DNA of 64,000 nt from Cryptomeria japonica (lineage: Eukaryota; Streptophyta; Pinopsida; Cupressales; Cupressaceae): contig NC_081409.1 of assembly GCF_030272615.1 (NCBI RefSeq), positions 531,401,791 through 531,465,790 on the forward strand, in the 5' to 3' direction. Positions 49,521 to 64,000 of this stretch are shown piece after piece (the first letter of the stretch is position 1; each line of letters opens with the position of its first letter). The notes beneath the pieces were generated by a model, which ran no database searches, was not told the origin of the DNA, and worked only from the letters and a program-made list of their open reading frames with translations. The position numbers were made by a program, and so were the translations under genes.

Positions 49521-50175
49521 TTTTCATCACCTGCCATAACACTCAACATCACTCATTAGCCAGACTTGAAAAAATATTTGGAAAATTTCAAAATTTCACA
49601 ATTTTATCAATTTTAACCAGATTAACTTGAAATTTGAAATCCATGCTCAGGCAAACCATCTAAATCATCATGACCCCTAAAATGTAGGAACCTAGCTTTT
49701 TAGGTCAAAACTTGGAAATTCTTGATCACGATCGAAGCAGGTCAGTGGTATCAGTGCAAACCCTAGGTCCCCACTCCGAAAAAGCAAAAAGCAGGCATCC
49801 CTAAAAAATAGGGAAAACTTTCTAAAAATAGCCATACCGAGGATTGGGCTAAAAATGCCAAAAACGAAACTTCCTAAAAAATAGGGAAAAGCAAAAAAAA
49901 AAAACTTTCTAAAAATAGAAAGTTGTTCAAATTCGTCCAAATCAATTGCGATCTTCATCCTTTGGCCTTTCTGGGCACTTTGACGGTATCCGGACTCTGT
50001 TATCACTTGGCTTGCAAAAACTAACTTTCAATCTCTAGGACTTGAACCGTTCAAAACTGAGCAAGGCTAGGCAAAACTGAAGCGGAAGGCCACAGGCACT
50101 AACAAAAACCCTAGAAAGCAAGAAAAGAGAGGGTCCCCATTTGCAATGGGGCGATGTGTGGAAAAGGTCACAACA

Positions 50176-51306
50176 GGATCCTAGAGCCACATTGATTATT
50201 CAGGAATGAATAGTTATGTGTTTTGCAATTTCTTGAAGGCAAGCAACTCCGGGGAGGAAGGACTATGTCCTCCTTTTAAACAAACTTGACTTGCAAGCAA
50301 TTAGCTGAATTCTCGAGTTTTCTTGTAAGTTTCTTGTTGAGTTTGGAGAACTCCAAAATTCTTGGAGTGCTCAGATTGTGTCTTGCAAAGATATTATTAT
50401 TGGTAACGAGCTTAGTTGGTCTTGGTGAGCCTCGTGTCGCTTTCAAAATTGATTTCCGACTTCTTGGAAGCTCTCCAAACTTCTTGAAGGAGGAGGCTAT
50501 TTTTAGTAAGTCACCCGATTACTTCAAATCATCATCCGAAGACTTCAAGATCACTTTGGCATGATCAGAATTGCATAGTTACATCACTCTAGTACTTTCT
50601 GCAACTCGGGTAAATCATTGAGTAAGTTTTTAATTATTCACTTAAGTTGTTCAATGTTAAAATATTAAAAAAAGACAACTTGGTGTAATAGCTCGTTAAA
50701 AAAGTGTTAAGTTGTGTTTCAATTTGGACGCTTAGGGAAAGGGGCCCTTTGCACATGATGTATACTATTATTTTTCAAAAAGGTCAATTTGGAGGATAAT
50801 GAAATTATTATTTTTAAATTATTGTTATTTTTCTCTAGAGAAGTTATAAAAAGAGATTAAGGAGTCATTTAAAAGAGTAGACTAGAAAATGTTATTGGCT
50901 TTGGTTGTGGAGAGAACCTGAGTTCTTCCAATCTTTTGAGGACAAAATCACTCTTGAGATTACTATTTTTGGAGATGAAAACCCCCTAGCTAGTTCGTGT
51001 GATCTCATGCAAGAATCACCATTGTGCTACAAAATGAAGCTTCAATTTTTGGGTTGCAGACATAAGGGATTTTGATGTTTTTTGAAATTGCAGATTTTGA
51101 TTTTGTTTATCTGGTGTTTTTATCAGAAGATTTGTAGTGTTTAATGAGATTCAAAAAATTCCCTATCTTGGTCATACATTTCACCCATGCCAGGCTGCCC
51201 CTTTTGGAACTGATTGTTTTTAGGGATTTGAGACTGAAACTATGTCTTCATACTATCTGTACAAGTCTAAACTTGCAAGCCGTACAATATTAAAAGAGCA
51301 GAATTA
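50176..51306. other. Intergenic stretch between B2 and segment S2
   Basis: AT-rich. A 92-codon plus frame at 50286-50564 (AKILLLVTSLVGLGEPRVAF) has no recognised relative. Nothing firm seen. Confidence 0.4.
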
Positions 51307-52397
51307 TTATTGGTGAGACCGTACCATATGTTGTCTTGTGCCTACAAGGAATGCATGAGAACTTCTAGGTAGAAGCACTGCTCTTATTGGAGAATTTTCT
51401 AATTGTATGATGGCATCCGGGCCCTTAGAGGATATTCCCATCAATTTGGGGCTGGACTTATGAAGTCTTCATGACCTTTAGGAGATCGTATAACCCTCTG
51501 TACCTGGCATACTAGTTTTTGGTTCAACATTTCAGACTTGCACTCTTTTGATATTGCACATCAATCTGATATGGGATCATTTTCAGTGATAGTTTGAAGA
51601 GATTTGAGGAGTTTGATGATGTACTTTCAAATATTGGCAATTTGGAGATGTTTTTATGTTTCCATTTGTGCTTTTTGTGCATTACCAAAAAGTATCCCAA
51701 TCTGATTGGACAGATAAACAGCAGCAAAAAGGATGTTATCAAATGTGCACCTGTATTGCACTTCATTCATACGAAGCATCTTGCCATTCTTTTCTTGTTG
51801 AGTTTGATTTTACATTTAAATATCTATGTCTAATGAAATATTGCAATAGTTTATTACAGTTAATGAATCATTATAAACACAGGATGGCAATAACATCAAT
51901 GCGTTTGGCATAAGCTCTTTGATTATTGTACTCACCCCACTGAATACGTGGTAGCTTTGTATTGATTTCCACTAAAATAATGGATGGTTTGGTTGTTACT
52001 CACCCCACTGAATAAGTGGTTCATTTGTATTTTGTTTTCCGACTGAATAAGTGGAGGTGCCCTTTTGCTTTTGCACTACATAAGTGGAAGTGCCCTTTAT
52101 TTGCCCACTGAATTAGTGTATGTTTGTGATCGCACCTTGCTAAAGAAGTGGCTGTTTGCTTACATCCAGTATTGCATAAGCACTCCACTGATAAGTGGTA
52201 TTGGCTGGCTTGCCGCCTAGTGCATTTCCTTTCAGTAGTAACATTTCAGTTTTATTGTATAATTTTGAACGCCGTATGCTCTCACCTAGCCCATCTCAAG
52301 AACTAGGTGATGAGAAAGTGAAAAGGAAATTGCATTGCATGTTACTTTCAGTTGGAAGTTATTTTCAAAAAAAAAAAAATGAGGTATATATTACAGT
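51307..52397 (+). other. Segment S2, uninterrupted paralogue of S1
   Basis: It aligns with 14201-14395 and then, without a gap, with 23269-24272, so it shows the sequence before LTR H inserted in S1. It carries the same CCACTGAATAAGTGG-type words at 51930-52200. Origin (segmental duplication or old repeat) is undecided. Confidence 0.7.
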
Positions 52398-52634
52398 TCA
52401 CTGCTAAGTATTTGAATTGGTACTTGCTATGACATGTAAAACTGAGTCATATTAATTTTTTGTCATAGATCCATATTTTAATCATTTGAATCTGATTTCA
52501 AACTTTTAAAGTATGCTATATTATAAAGGTTATTGAATTCATATTTATTGACTGTAATGATAAGTTTTATTGCAATCCATCAAATTTTTGATGTTGAAGA
52601 AAGGGCCTATTTATATGTAGTATTACTAAGAAGA

Positions 52635-52694
52635 AATGCCAAATTATGCTTGGAGGCAAATTTGCTATTCTACCTCCAAGCATAATTTGGCATT
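52635..52694. repeat. Perfect 22-bp inverted repeat, 16-base loop
   Basis: Arms AATGCCAAATTATGCTTGGAGG split as 52635-52656 and 52673-52694 match exactly. It lies about 240 bp beyond DUR3 exon 5, in what would be intron 5. It could be a small-RNA-type hairpin, a miniature transposon remnant or chance. Confidence 0.85.
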
Positions 52695-52932
52695 CTGCCT
52701 GAACCCTTTATTAGGGGAAAGATACTTCACTTTATGTTATAGGAGAGAACTGAAGCAAGACAAGTAAGGTCAGATGGCATCCACCTAGAATTTTACTGAG
52801 TAGTGAGCAATAAATTTCTTTTAGTAAGGATAATTGCTTAGAGATCGAAAGGTTAATTAAAAAAAAAGACTAAAGTGAGACATGTACAACAATGGCCAAA
52901 ATACATATAATCAATCTAGCTGGAATGCATAC

Positions 52933-56167
<3,235 letters not shown>

Positions 56168-57041
56168 AAAGCAAAGGAATATATATCATAGTAAAGATAG
56201 ACAGAATAGAGAAACAGAATTTCCTTGTTGGGAAGAAACGAATTGAGTATTTCTCCATTGGTACCACTGCAGCTCCTCTAATAAACTCGTGAGATTCCAT
56301 TGAATGACTGGCTCAATTAATGTATGCATGTGGACCAGTACTGCTGTGTATGCTCATTGGGCGCCCGTTCATGGTTTCCAAAATATTGGGAAAAAGCTCG
56401 TGGACGGAGTAGTCAGTCTACTCAAGAATGTACTTTTATTCATATTTATTAATAATTAATTAAAAATTAAAAATATATTGTAATATGATTTAATTAATTA
56501 ATAAATACAGTCAAAAATACATTCTGGTGTGATAGACATTACATTTATTTTCTTTTTTTATTTATCAATATTTGTTTTTACACAATTCTATTAGAATAAA
56601 ATAGAATAAAAGATTTATTAAGTGCATGAAGTCAAAGATAATTTATGGAACAACATACTCTATTATTTTTGCATTGTGAAGTATGACTTTTTGCAATTTA
56701 ATTTAATAATGAGTTATTTCACTCTCTTCACCTAATTTTTGTTGAACGAATATTGAAAAGAAGTAGTTGTTAAACTACTTTTGTAGTTGACTCTACTATT
56801 ATGGTATGCTTTGAGTCTAAAATAAAGTATTTTTCAGTTTCCATTTTGACGCAAGATACAAACCCTCTCTTCGCAAATTTATTTGCACGAGATACAAACC
56901 ATCTCTCTCAATTATCTTTTGTCTTTTTCAATCTTCCTATTTCACATCGAAGATGATGTGAGTTAATCCTCAACTACATAATAAAAATCTTTGACCTCCA
57001 CGGGATATTAGCCTATATATAAGTATTTTGTTGATGGTCCT
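56168..57041. other. Upstream region of DUR3
   Basis: AT-rich, with ATATATAT-like stretches just upstream of the DUR3 start (about 56180) and long AATTAATTAA runs at 56440-56510. It should contain the DUR3 promoter, but no element can be named with confidence. Confidence 0.4.
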
Positions 57042-58809
57042 TGTTGGGGTTAAATGCGAGTTAGTCCTATGGAAGCACCTATGAATTTTCATTGCCCTCT
57101 AATTGTTAAACCTTGCTAAAATGCTAAGGTTGTGGTTGCATGCCTTAAACCCTAAACCCTTAGCGTTATTTTGAATTTGTGTTATGATTCTATGTTGACC
57201 TATTTGAGGTGATCACCTCCTTTTAAGACATGTCATGAATTCATGTCTTTTGCCCCGTTCGAAATTGACCCCTTTGGCCTAGCCACTAGTTAGTCCCATG
57301 TATTGATATTTCCAAGTCTCGACATCTAAGTTTAAAGCCTAAATCAACAGTCATCACTGCATCATGAGCTCCAAATATGTTAGAGCCACACTGATGTGCT
57401 AGTCGTTGATTTATATCTAGTGGGACCTGAGTCATCAAACTTGTTGGGACTAGTGTGAAATCCTTAGGTTTAGGGTTATGTGTTGTCTTTTAAACATCCT
57501 AAAACCCTAACTTTCTTATTTCCCTTAACTCATGCTATAATCAGTCAATGACTTGTGTTTCTCGATTGTAGGTGGTTTTAATCACAACTTAGGGTCTTTC
57601 AATCGTTTAAGTAATCAACCCTAAGTGTTGATGTGTGTGTGTGTGTGAAAAAGTGAAATAAGTTTGATAGTTGCAGGCACAACACTTCAATTAAGTCATT
57701 ACATGTATGGTTAGACAGATATAAACATGAATATGAAAACCATAACAAATTGACTAATTGCCTTCTAAAATATGCGAGTATAAAATTGCTCTTAGATTTT
57801 TATAAGCAATACCAGTGACTAGACTACACCAAGACGAAGGATTTAATCTATATGAGCATGAGATTAAGCTAAATGGATGCAAGATTCAAGCAATAATGAC
57901 TCAAGCAATATGGATTCAAGAAATAATGAATAAACTAAATATGCAAAAAGCTAAACTAAGATGCAAATAATCTCAAAAAGCAAGCACAATATATTCAATG
58001 ACTCCAGAGCAAAATCAACATAATAATAATCTCCAAGGTGTTTCTCAAGTATCTCTAGGGTGGTTTGAATGAGAGCTGAAGGTTGAATTTATAGAAATTC
58101 ACAAGAGAGATCAAGAAAAAACACAATTTAGAATTAATTGAAATAATTGAGAAATCAGGTTCAGTTAACCTTCAAATAGATTCCAGTTATAGTTTAATTG
58201 AAATGCATTCAGATAAGAAGTTCGAGTTGTATTAGAAATAAGAATTAATTAATTACATGCACTTTGTGATAAAAATAGGTAATTCTTTGATTTATTCAAG
58301 AAAAGAGTATTTTCAATGCAACTGAACTTCTTTTTTTCAAAAGTATTGAGTTCCAATTTTAGAGAATGATTAATAATTCAATTAATTGTTTTTCTGATTT
58401 CAAGTTCTCAATTTAGAAAAAGAAATAGTATCTCAAGTTTGATTTCTCTCTTAATTTAATTCTTTTATTTTATTTTCAATTTAACTCTTGCTTTGTGATT
58501 AATTCCTCTTTTGTAATAAATTAATTCCTTTTTTGCATGATTAAATGACAAATTTATTAATTAATTAAATATGCTAGGATATTTAATAAATTAAACAGGA
58601 CAATTGATCAAAATGATATTCTTGGAATGATTCAATTAATTAAATAAATATTTAATTAATATAGAATAATTCACTTGCCATGTGACATTTGATGATTGAA
58701 GAATTAATTAATGTGCTCAAGATTGATTTAATTGTCTTTGATTGGGACCTTGGTGATATTGTCGAGATTAAGGGCCCATGGTTTAGATGACTAAATTTAG
58801 GGTATTGCA
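57042..58809 (+). repeat. Possible LTR upstream of the PMD frame
   Basis: It starts TGTTGGGGTTAAATG and ends GGGTATTGCA with TG...CA borders. A leader-like region and a long ORF follow in the same direction. No matching flanking duplication or second copy was found, so this is a tentative reading. Confidence 0.3.
57632..57647 (+). repeat. (GT)n microsatellite
   Basis: About eight GT units. Confidence 0.9.
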
Positions 58810-60568
58810 TTTACCCCTCTTTGAATTAATGTGCGAGCAGCGCGTTGGTTCAAAGAATAGTTGATGTCTAGGACATGCCAATTCTGAACTTGATTGATCA
58901 CGAACCAGATGAAGAGCAAGGTGTTTAGCTTGATTTGAAGCGATGAAGCTGAACAAAGTTGATTAAAGCGATACCGATCCCGAACTTGATTGAACTAGGA
59001 ACGATAGAGAGCAAAGATACCAAACTTGAACTTGATTGATCAAGAAGTGGATCTTACTGATCTAGAACTTGATTGAACTAGACACAGCGAGCGAAGATAA
59101 AATCGATCTTGAACTTGATGGATCAAGATACGATGAGTGAAGATAAACTGTCTAGCTTGATTTGATGCGATGAAACTGAACACCTGCTTAGATTGAGTGT
59201 GTGATCAAAGATACTCTTTAAACCCTTGATTGAGTTTAAACGAATAATCAACTTGATGAAAAGTGATGAAACTGATTAAAGTTAAGAGACTAATTTAGAT
59301 GAAAACAATATCAACTTGATTTGAAGCGATGAAACTGATATGCCCCTAGCAATTGATTCGATTCGGATGATCGAGAGATCTCAACTTGATGTGAAGCGAT
59401 GAAGCTGAGATGCCCCTTAGCAATAAGAATTTGATTTTCTTTAGTTGAAAAAGAATTTTTGCTCGACTTTGATGAAGATTTGAAAATTTTCTCGACTTTG
59501 AAGATGTGAGGTCATGAGGTCATGAGTATGCCCCTTCGGGAGCGAAATCAAAAGATAGCGAGGGTACATGATGATTAGGCAATTGTTTATTGATGATAAT
59601 TATTTGAGCATAAATTGATTCAGAGGAATTTTTGAAAATTCAACGTTGATTGATGAGAAATTGAGCACAAAGCTGATATGTAGAATTGAATTGAGATTCA
59701 GCGTTGATTGATGAGCGCAAATTGAAGCGAGAATGAGCATTTGATGAAAAACGCTAAGTGGTCCAAATTGTGAAATTGACTAGGAAAATGATCTTGTATT
59801 TTGATTTTGATCCTGGAAATGGAATCAGAACGGGCAAATTAGCTAAGGGTAAAATTTTCATGTCCATCGGAGCAAGTTGAAAAATTAGGGTTTTGACTAT
59901 ATATATGGGGTAAAAGTGTCATTTTCAAATCATTTTAACCCTCCCGAGTTTGAAAATTCAAAAAGCCTTCTGCGAAGAAAATGGTGGTTCCCATCCAGAA
60001 GCATCGATTCGAGCGCCAAAGATGACATAATCAACCTCGGAACTATGAGCCAGCGGTAAGTGATCGATCTTAAGCCTGTTAATCATTTCAATTTTGAATT
60101 TTTTTGTTGAATTTTTTAATTTTTGGCACGTTGAAGTCGGACGTTTTCGTTTTGTCGTGCGAGACAGGATCATGTCCCGTACGACAAACTGATTAAGTTT
60201 GTTTTATCGTTTAAGTCCACTAGTTTTGTCATACTATGCCTACCCTTATGTCGTACAAGAACCTTCAAAATAGCCCATTTTGTCGTCCTATAGCTAATAT
60301 TTTGTTGTATCAGAGTCTTTTGTCGTATTAAGCCTATTCCTGACTCGCACGAGTTTCTGCTTACTCTATGTTATGTCGTTTGAAAAACAGTGAGCATTTT
60401 TAAAGGTGTAAACTTGAAATTTTGATTTTGCAATTGATGTAGTTGGATTTGCGTGATGTTTTGCTTCTCTTATAGGCTAATTTGAAATGTTTCCTGATGG
60501 TCTGTTGTTTGATTTTTTTGCAGGTTCGATTGCCCCATGTGTTATTTTGATGTGTATATCCACCGACC
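58810..60568 (+). other. Leader-like region before the PMD frame
   Basis: 58860-59420 is built of degenerate repeats of GAACTTGATTGA and TTGAAGCGATGAA(G/A)CTGA. 60120-60400 has six or more TTTTGTCGT / TACGACA words. A splice-acceptor-like TTTTTTTGCAG at 60513-60523 lies 46 bp before the PMD start. No ORF. Confidence 0.55.
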
Positions 60569-62368
60569 ATGACATTAGTTTAGAAGTTATCTGATATTGA
60601 CCGGGCACATATTGATTTGTGCGGATTGACTCACGTTTTACAGTTGCCTGATATCTGTGTGAATCGCGGTATGCTCATGACATTTGTTGAGAGGTTTCAT
60701 TCAGAGAATAACACGTTCCATTTGCCAGTTGGGGAGATGACAATCACTCCTAAGGATGTATATAGGATTCTCCGTATCCCTTTTGCTGGAGGGAAGGTTG
60801 ATTATGATGCAGCGCATCTTCCTGGGTTACTAGCTATTAGACAAGTTTTCAAGGATCCTGATATTCTCACACGTTCTATTAGTTGGGACGTGATGATGAC
60901 CACGTACAGTGAGGACTTTCCACTAGCTTGCGTCTTGGCAGGTTTTATTGGCTGCTTTCTGATGCCAAACAGGGGACAGTAGGGGTTTTTGTGTGGATGG
61001 GGCAGGATGTTAGACAAACTTATTGAGAACCCCCAAAGATTAGGATGGGGTTAGTGTATTATGGCACACATGTATCGTGAGATGCATGAGATCGTCTACC
61101 GGGAGGGGAAGAGTATGGCTGCAGGAGTTTTGATTTTACAGGTATGGGCTTGGGAGCATCTCCCAGTTTGCAGGTCGATTGTCGATGAGGGCAGGGATCC
61201 TAGTCAGCCCATTATTTATAGATATTCAGGTTATGTTACTCAGCCCCATCTGGGCTAGATAGATTATTGGATACGACAGTTGGACGACTTGATAACCGTG
61301 ATATGGAGACCGTATAGGGGTTTGGAGCCTTGGGATGATTAGAGAGTTGTACGCAGAGACCTCTTCATTACATGGCCTCTCATAGGTAGATCACAGACAG
61401 TTGTCAGGCAATTTGTTTTTACTCAAGTGATGAGGCAGTAGGGTAGACCTCAGGGGATCTCGCAGGAGTTTACTGCATATGCACGTTATGCAGATGAGGA
61501 GAGGCGGGGATGGGGGCCTAGGCTATCATACGCCTTAGGCATGCAAGAGCTGATTGGGTTACATCGACTCGGATGGGACTATATGGATGATGTTGCAGAT
61601 GCGGGGGTATTTCCCCAGTACAAGGATTGGTTTTAGCAACATCCATTCTTGAGATTTACAGATCCAGCGGAGCAAGCACCTCACATAGAGGAGGTTGAGG
61701 ATGATGCCCCCGTGCAGGGACAGGGACAAAGAGTCGGGGCTCTGAGGCGAGCAGGTGGCGATCCTGGTGCTAGCAGTAGCAAGGTGCCAGCTGGTGGTAG
61801 GCAGCATCAGAGAGGAGAGGGTGGATCCCTAGGGGCTGTTGGTGTTAGACTGAGTGGAGCTAGGGTACCTGAGGGTGGAGGTGAGGAGGAGCGAGTAGCT
61901 CTAAGACAAGTCAGGCAGAGACGGGAAGAGCAGGGTGGAGCCAGAGGTGGAGATGGAGGTGGTGATCTTGCGAGAGATGAGGGGGCCGACACAGCACGAT
62001 CGATGAGAGCACGCCTAGCGAGTTTATAGTCACAGCTGACAGTGGCACAGACACAGCTGGAGGAGCGAGACCGACAACTAGCAGAGCTTAGAGCAGAGAG
62101 AGATCATTAGGTCTCAGAGATGAGAGCAGAGAGGAGGGAAGAGACAGACACTTTGCGGTGGGAGGTACTTCATCAGACGAGTCGGGAAGCCTATTAGGTT
62201 GCGGCTTACAACGTAGAAGTTTCAATAGTGTGGCAGGTTGTACCTTATTCTTAGTATATGGCTCGATCTGAGGGAACTCGGGCACCTTGTCAGGATCCAG
62301 GCCAGTAGGCTCCACCTCCTCCACCAGGCGATGAGGGAGAGACCAAGAGCCAGATATTCTTTTTGTAG
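60569..62368 (+). pseudogene. Plant mobile domain (PMD) protein, one frame with 12 internal TAG codons
   Basis: 600 codons from ATG 60569 to TAG 62366. The PMD (aminotransferase-like, MAIN-type) core is clear: LSDIDRAHIDLCGLTHVLQL, ERFHSENNTFHLPVGEMTIT, PKDVYRILRIPFAG, VLAGFIGCFLMPNRG, GVLILQVWAWEHLPVCR. The C-terminal half is a low-complexity Gly/Arg/Glu region, then a coiled-coil-like stretch (SQLTVAQTQLEERDRQLAEL) and a proline run. Internal stops are at 60581, 60980, 61052, 61256, 61340, 61439, 61634, 62027, 62108, 62195, 62252 and 62306, all TAG; I saw no TAA, TGA or indel. PMD proteins act in the nucleus in silencing and meristem maintenance, or ride on transposable elements. The leader-like upstream DNA favours a transposon-borne copy. 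Confidence 0.75.
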
Positions 62369-64000
62369 CTCTGAGATTTTTTGTAGACACACCCATTTTT
62401 TGTAGCCCTTACGATTCTTGCTGCGATGGGAGTTTGTACATGTCAGTTGACATTATTTGTACCCCGAGACATTGATGATTATATATATACGAGATCTGAT
62501 TGGACTTCATAGTACTTGTGTCAATCGATTATGAGATGTCTTCTATATGCTTTATTCTATATGTATGCATTTTATTTATTTTTCAGTATGGATGTATGTA
62601 AATACAAATGAATATGAATGCTTATTTTTGTTTCTTTTCATATGCAAATAAATGATGAAAATGAGTAATGAGTAATGCAAATTTTTATATTTTCTTTTTT
62701 CTATGCAATAAGATGAATGCGAATGAGTGATAATAAAATGTATGAATCTATATAAGATGCTTCTGTATGCAACTAACATCTCAATACACAAGTACTCAAT
62801 CAGAGAAATGATGAAAAAGAGACCACTTAGTTAAGAAATGATGATGCATCCAACTCTCATTCAAAAGATAAAGAGATTATTACCATACCGAAATCACTCT
62901 AAATTCACAAAATACATAATGAAATACAAAATGAGATGCAACCTAAACCTAGTCACTGGATTTAAAATGCTTAAGTTTCATCACTAAGCATAACAAACAT
63001 AGCAGGTAGATTAGAGTTCCTTTCTTTTCATGTGCAATATTAATTATCTTGTTCGCAATGACCCTTTTTTCGTTCATATCCTTGAACAGATTACGCAGGG
63101 ACCCAGATTGCATGATAAAGAAATTCCCTCAAAACAGACAAAGAAATGATGGAAACCTCCCTGTAGCATACAAATAAGCAGAGTCGAAGTATGTGTGGCG
63201 ATTTCACCTTAATGTGAAGGCTCTTCTCATAGACACCCAGCTTATTAGATGTTTCCAAATCATTGGAATCATTCCTACAAGCAGAAAAAAAGAAAATATT
63301 ATGCTCCCAATCCTTGCTTCTCTTAGTCAAGATAGACTTCCTCGAGTTACGCAGAGGGATAATAATCGAAAACCAATATAAAAGACAGCATACAAAGAAA
63401 AAATTTCATGCATAGCTCAAACTGTTTAGTGATTGATTTTCGTTATGTTGTTTTTCTTGTGTACTCAATGATAAAACTCTTTGGTAGTTAGGAGACAGGT
63501 GACTGACTTAGAGTGGATGACCAGGTTTTACTGACAGAAAGATGACTTGGTTGATATTGCTTAGGACACATAAATTGCTCAGTCAATTACCCTAAGACTA
63601 GGACATTAATCAGTTTCAAGCCATGGGGGTTCTAACGAACCAGAATGTCACAAATGTGACTGAAATATATGTACAAGCGATAATAAAGATGCATGAAAGC
63701 GGGAAATGCCAACGTTGCGTTGATAGATGGAGCGTTGAGTACAAGAGGCGCTTGTTTGCCAGGTTTTCACCTACTTGACAGAGATTCTTTTTTTTTTTTT
63801 TACCAAGGTGCCTGTTTACCAGGTTTTCACCAAGGCATTTTTTTTTCTTTTTTTTTCTTTTTTTTTTTTAGGACTTTTTATGATTTTTATGATTTTTTCA
63901 AGACTTCTTCAGTTGTATAGGTTGCTGGAGCAGAGAATGCTAAGTGAAGAATTTCTTCAAATGGATGGTGTTAATCATTTCATGGAGTTGTTCTCCTTCC
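62369..64000. other. AT-rich flank to the right window edge
   Basis: No gene recognised. Near the edge a word pair, TTTGCCAGGTTTTCACC (about 63755) and TTTACCAGGTTTTCACC (about 63815), is separated by poly-T, and further poly-T runs fill 63837-63870. 62520-62760 is rich in ATGAATG/TATG words. Confidence 0.5.

Larger units (their letters stand above)
39575..50175 (-). mobile_element. Element B2, LTR-type element with unknown ORF
   Basis: It begins on the minus strand TGTTGTGACC at 50175 (B1 starts the same way at 8922), then leader, GGCGGA array, leader and the large ORF starting at 47604. The ATG is preceded by TTTATTTGCAG, an acceptor-like sequence that may end a leader intron. LTR C is inserted at 47220. 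The 3' terminus is not defined and lies at or below 39574. Confidence 0.65.

Noticed and set aside
57042-58809. Firm LTR call upstream of PMD
   Set aside because: TG...CA ends exist but flanks GTCCT and TTTAC do not match and no partner copy is in the window; kept only as low confidence.
61649-62029. Separate Gly/Arg-rich gene
   Set aside because: Same frame as the PMD protein; it is that protein's low-complexity region between two TAG codons.

Overview
The window looks like gene-poor nuclear DNA from a large, repeat-rich seed-plant genome. Evidence: plant-type genes with spliced exons (urea transporter DUR3, a PDS5-like cohesin cofactor, a plant-mobile-domain protein), plant LTR retrotransposons with tRNA-Asp-like and initiator-Met-like primer sites, hAT transposons, and AT-rich introns. 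Very long LTRs (2-5 kb) and nested insertions resemble gymnosperm genomes, but the sequence alone does not fix the species.

Layout. 1-14.2 kb is a minus-strand nest. A Ty3/gypsy element (5' LTR 13913-14195, gag, protease, RT, RNase H) is interrupted at 8922 by element B1. B1 is interrupted at 6008 by element A, which has a gag ORF but no visible pol and leaves the window on the left. 14.2-24.3 kb is a host-like segment (S1) split by a solo LTR (H). H carries a complete autonomous-type hAT transposon (16630-22997), which itself carries a solo LTR (G). 24.4-34.3 kb is a PDS5-like pseudogene split by a 9.1 kb non-autonomous LTR element (D). D carries solo LTR E in its left LTR and solo LTR F inside, and F carries a short hAT. 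34.3-38.9 kb holds unrecognised coding remnants and a third hAT. 38.9-50.2 kb is a second B element (B2, minus strand) with an ORF of about 1,075 codons of unknown family, split by a 4.8 kb solo LTR (C). 51.3-52.4 kb is an uninterrupted paralogue of S1. 52.9-56.2 kb holds the first five exons of DUR3 (minus), with a TRIM element in intron 1. 60.6-62.4 kb is a plant-mobile-domain reading frame of 600 codons broken only by TAG codons.

Most insertion boundaries were set from TG...CA or TIR ends plus matching target-site duplications (5 bp for LTR elements, 8 bp for hAT). In three cases (B2/C, PDS5/D, hAT-3) the host reading frame resumes across the insertion, exactly or nearly so. Several LTR families carry arrays of short palindromes that stay conserved while the DNA between them has diverged. 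This is the most unusual recurring pattern in the window. The only plausible functional host gene is DUR3, and only its 5' third is present.
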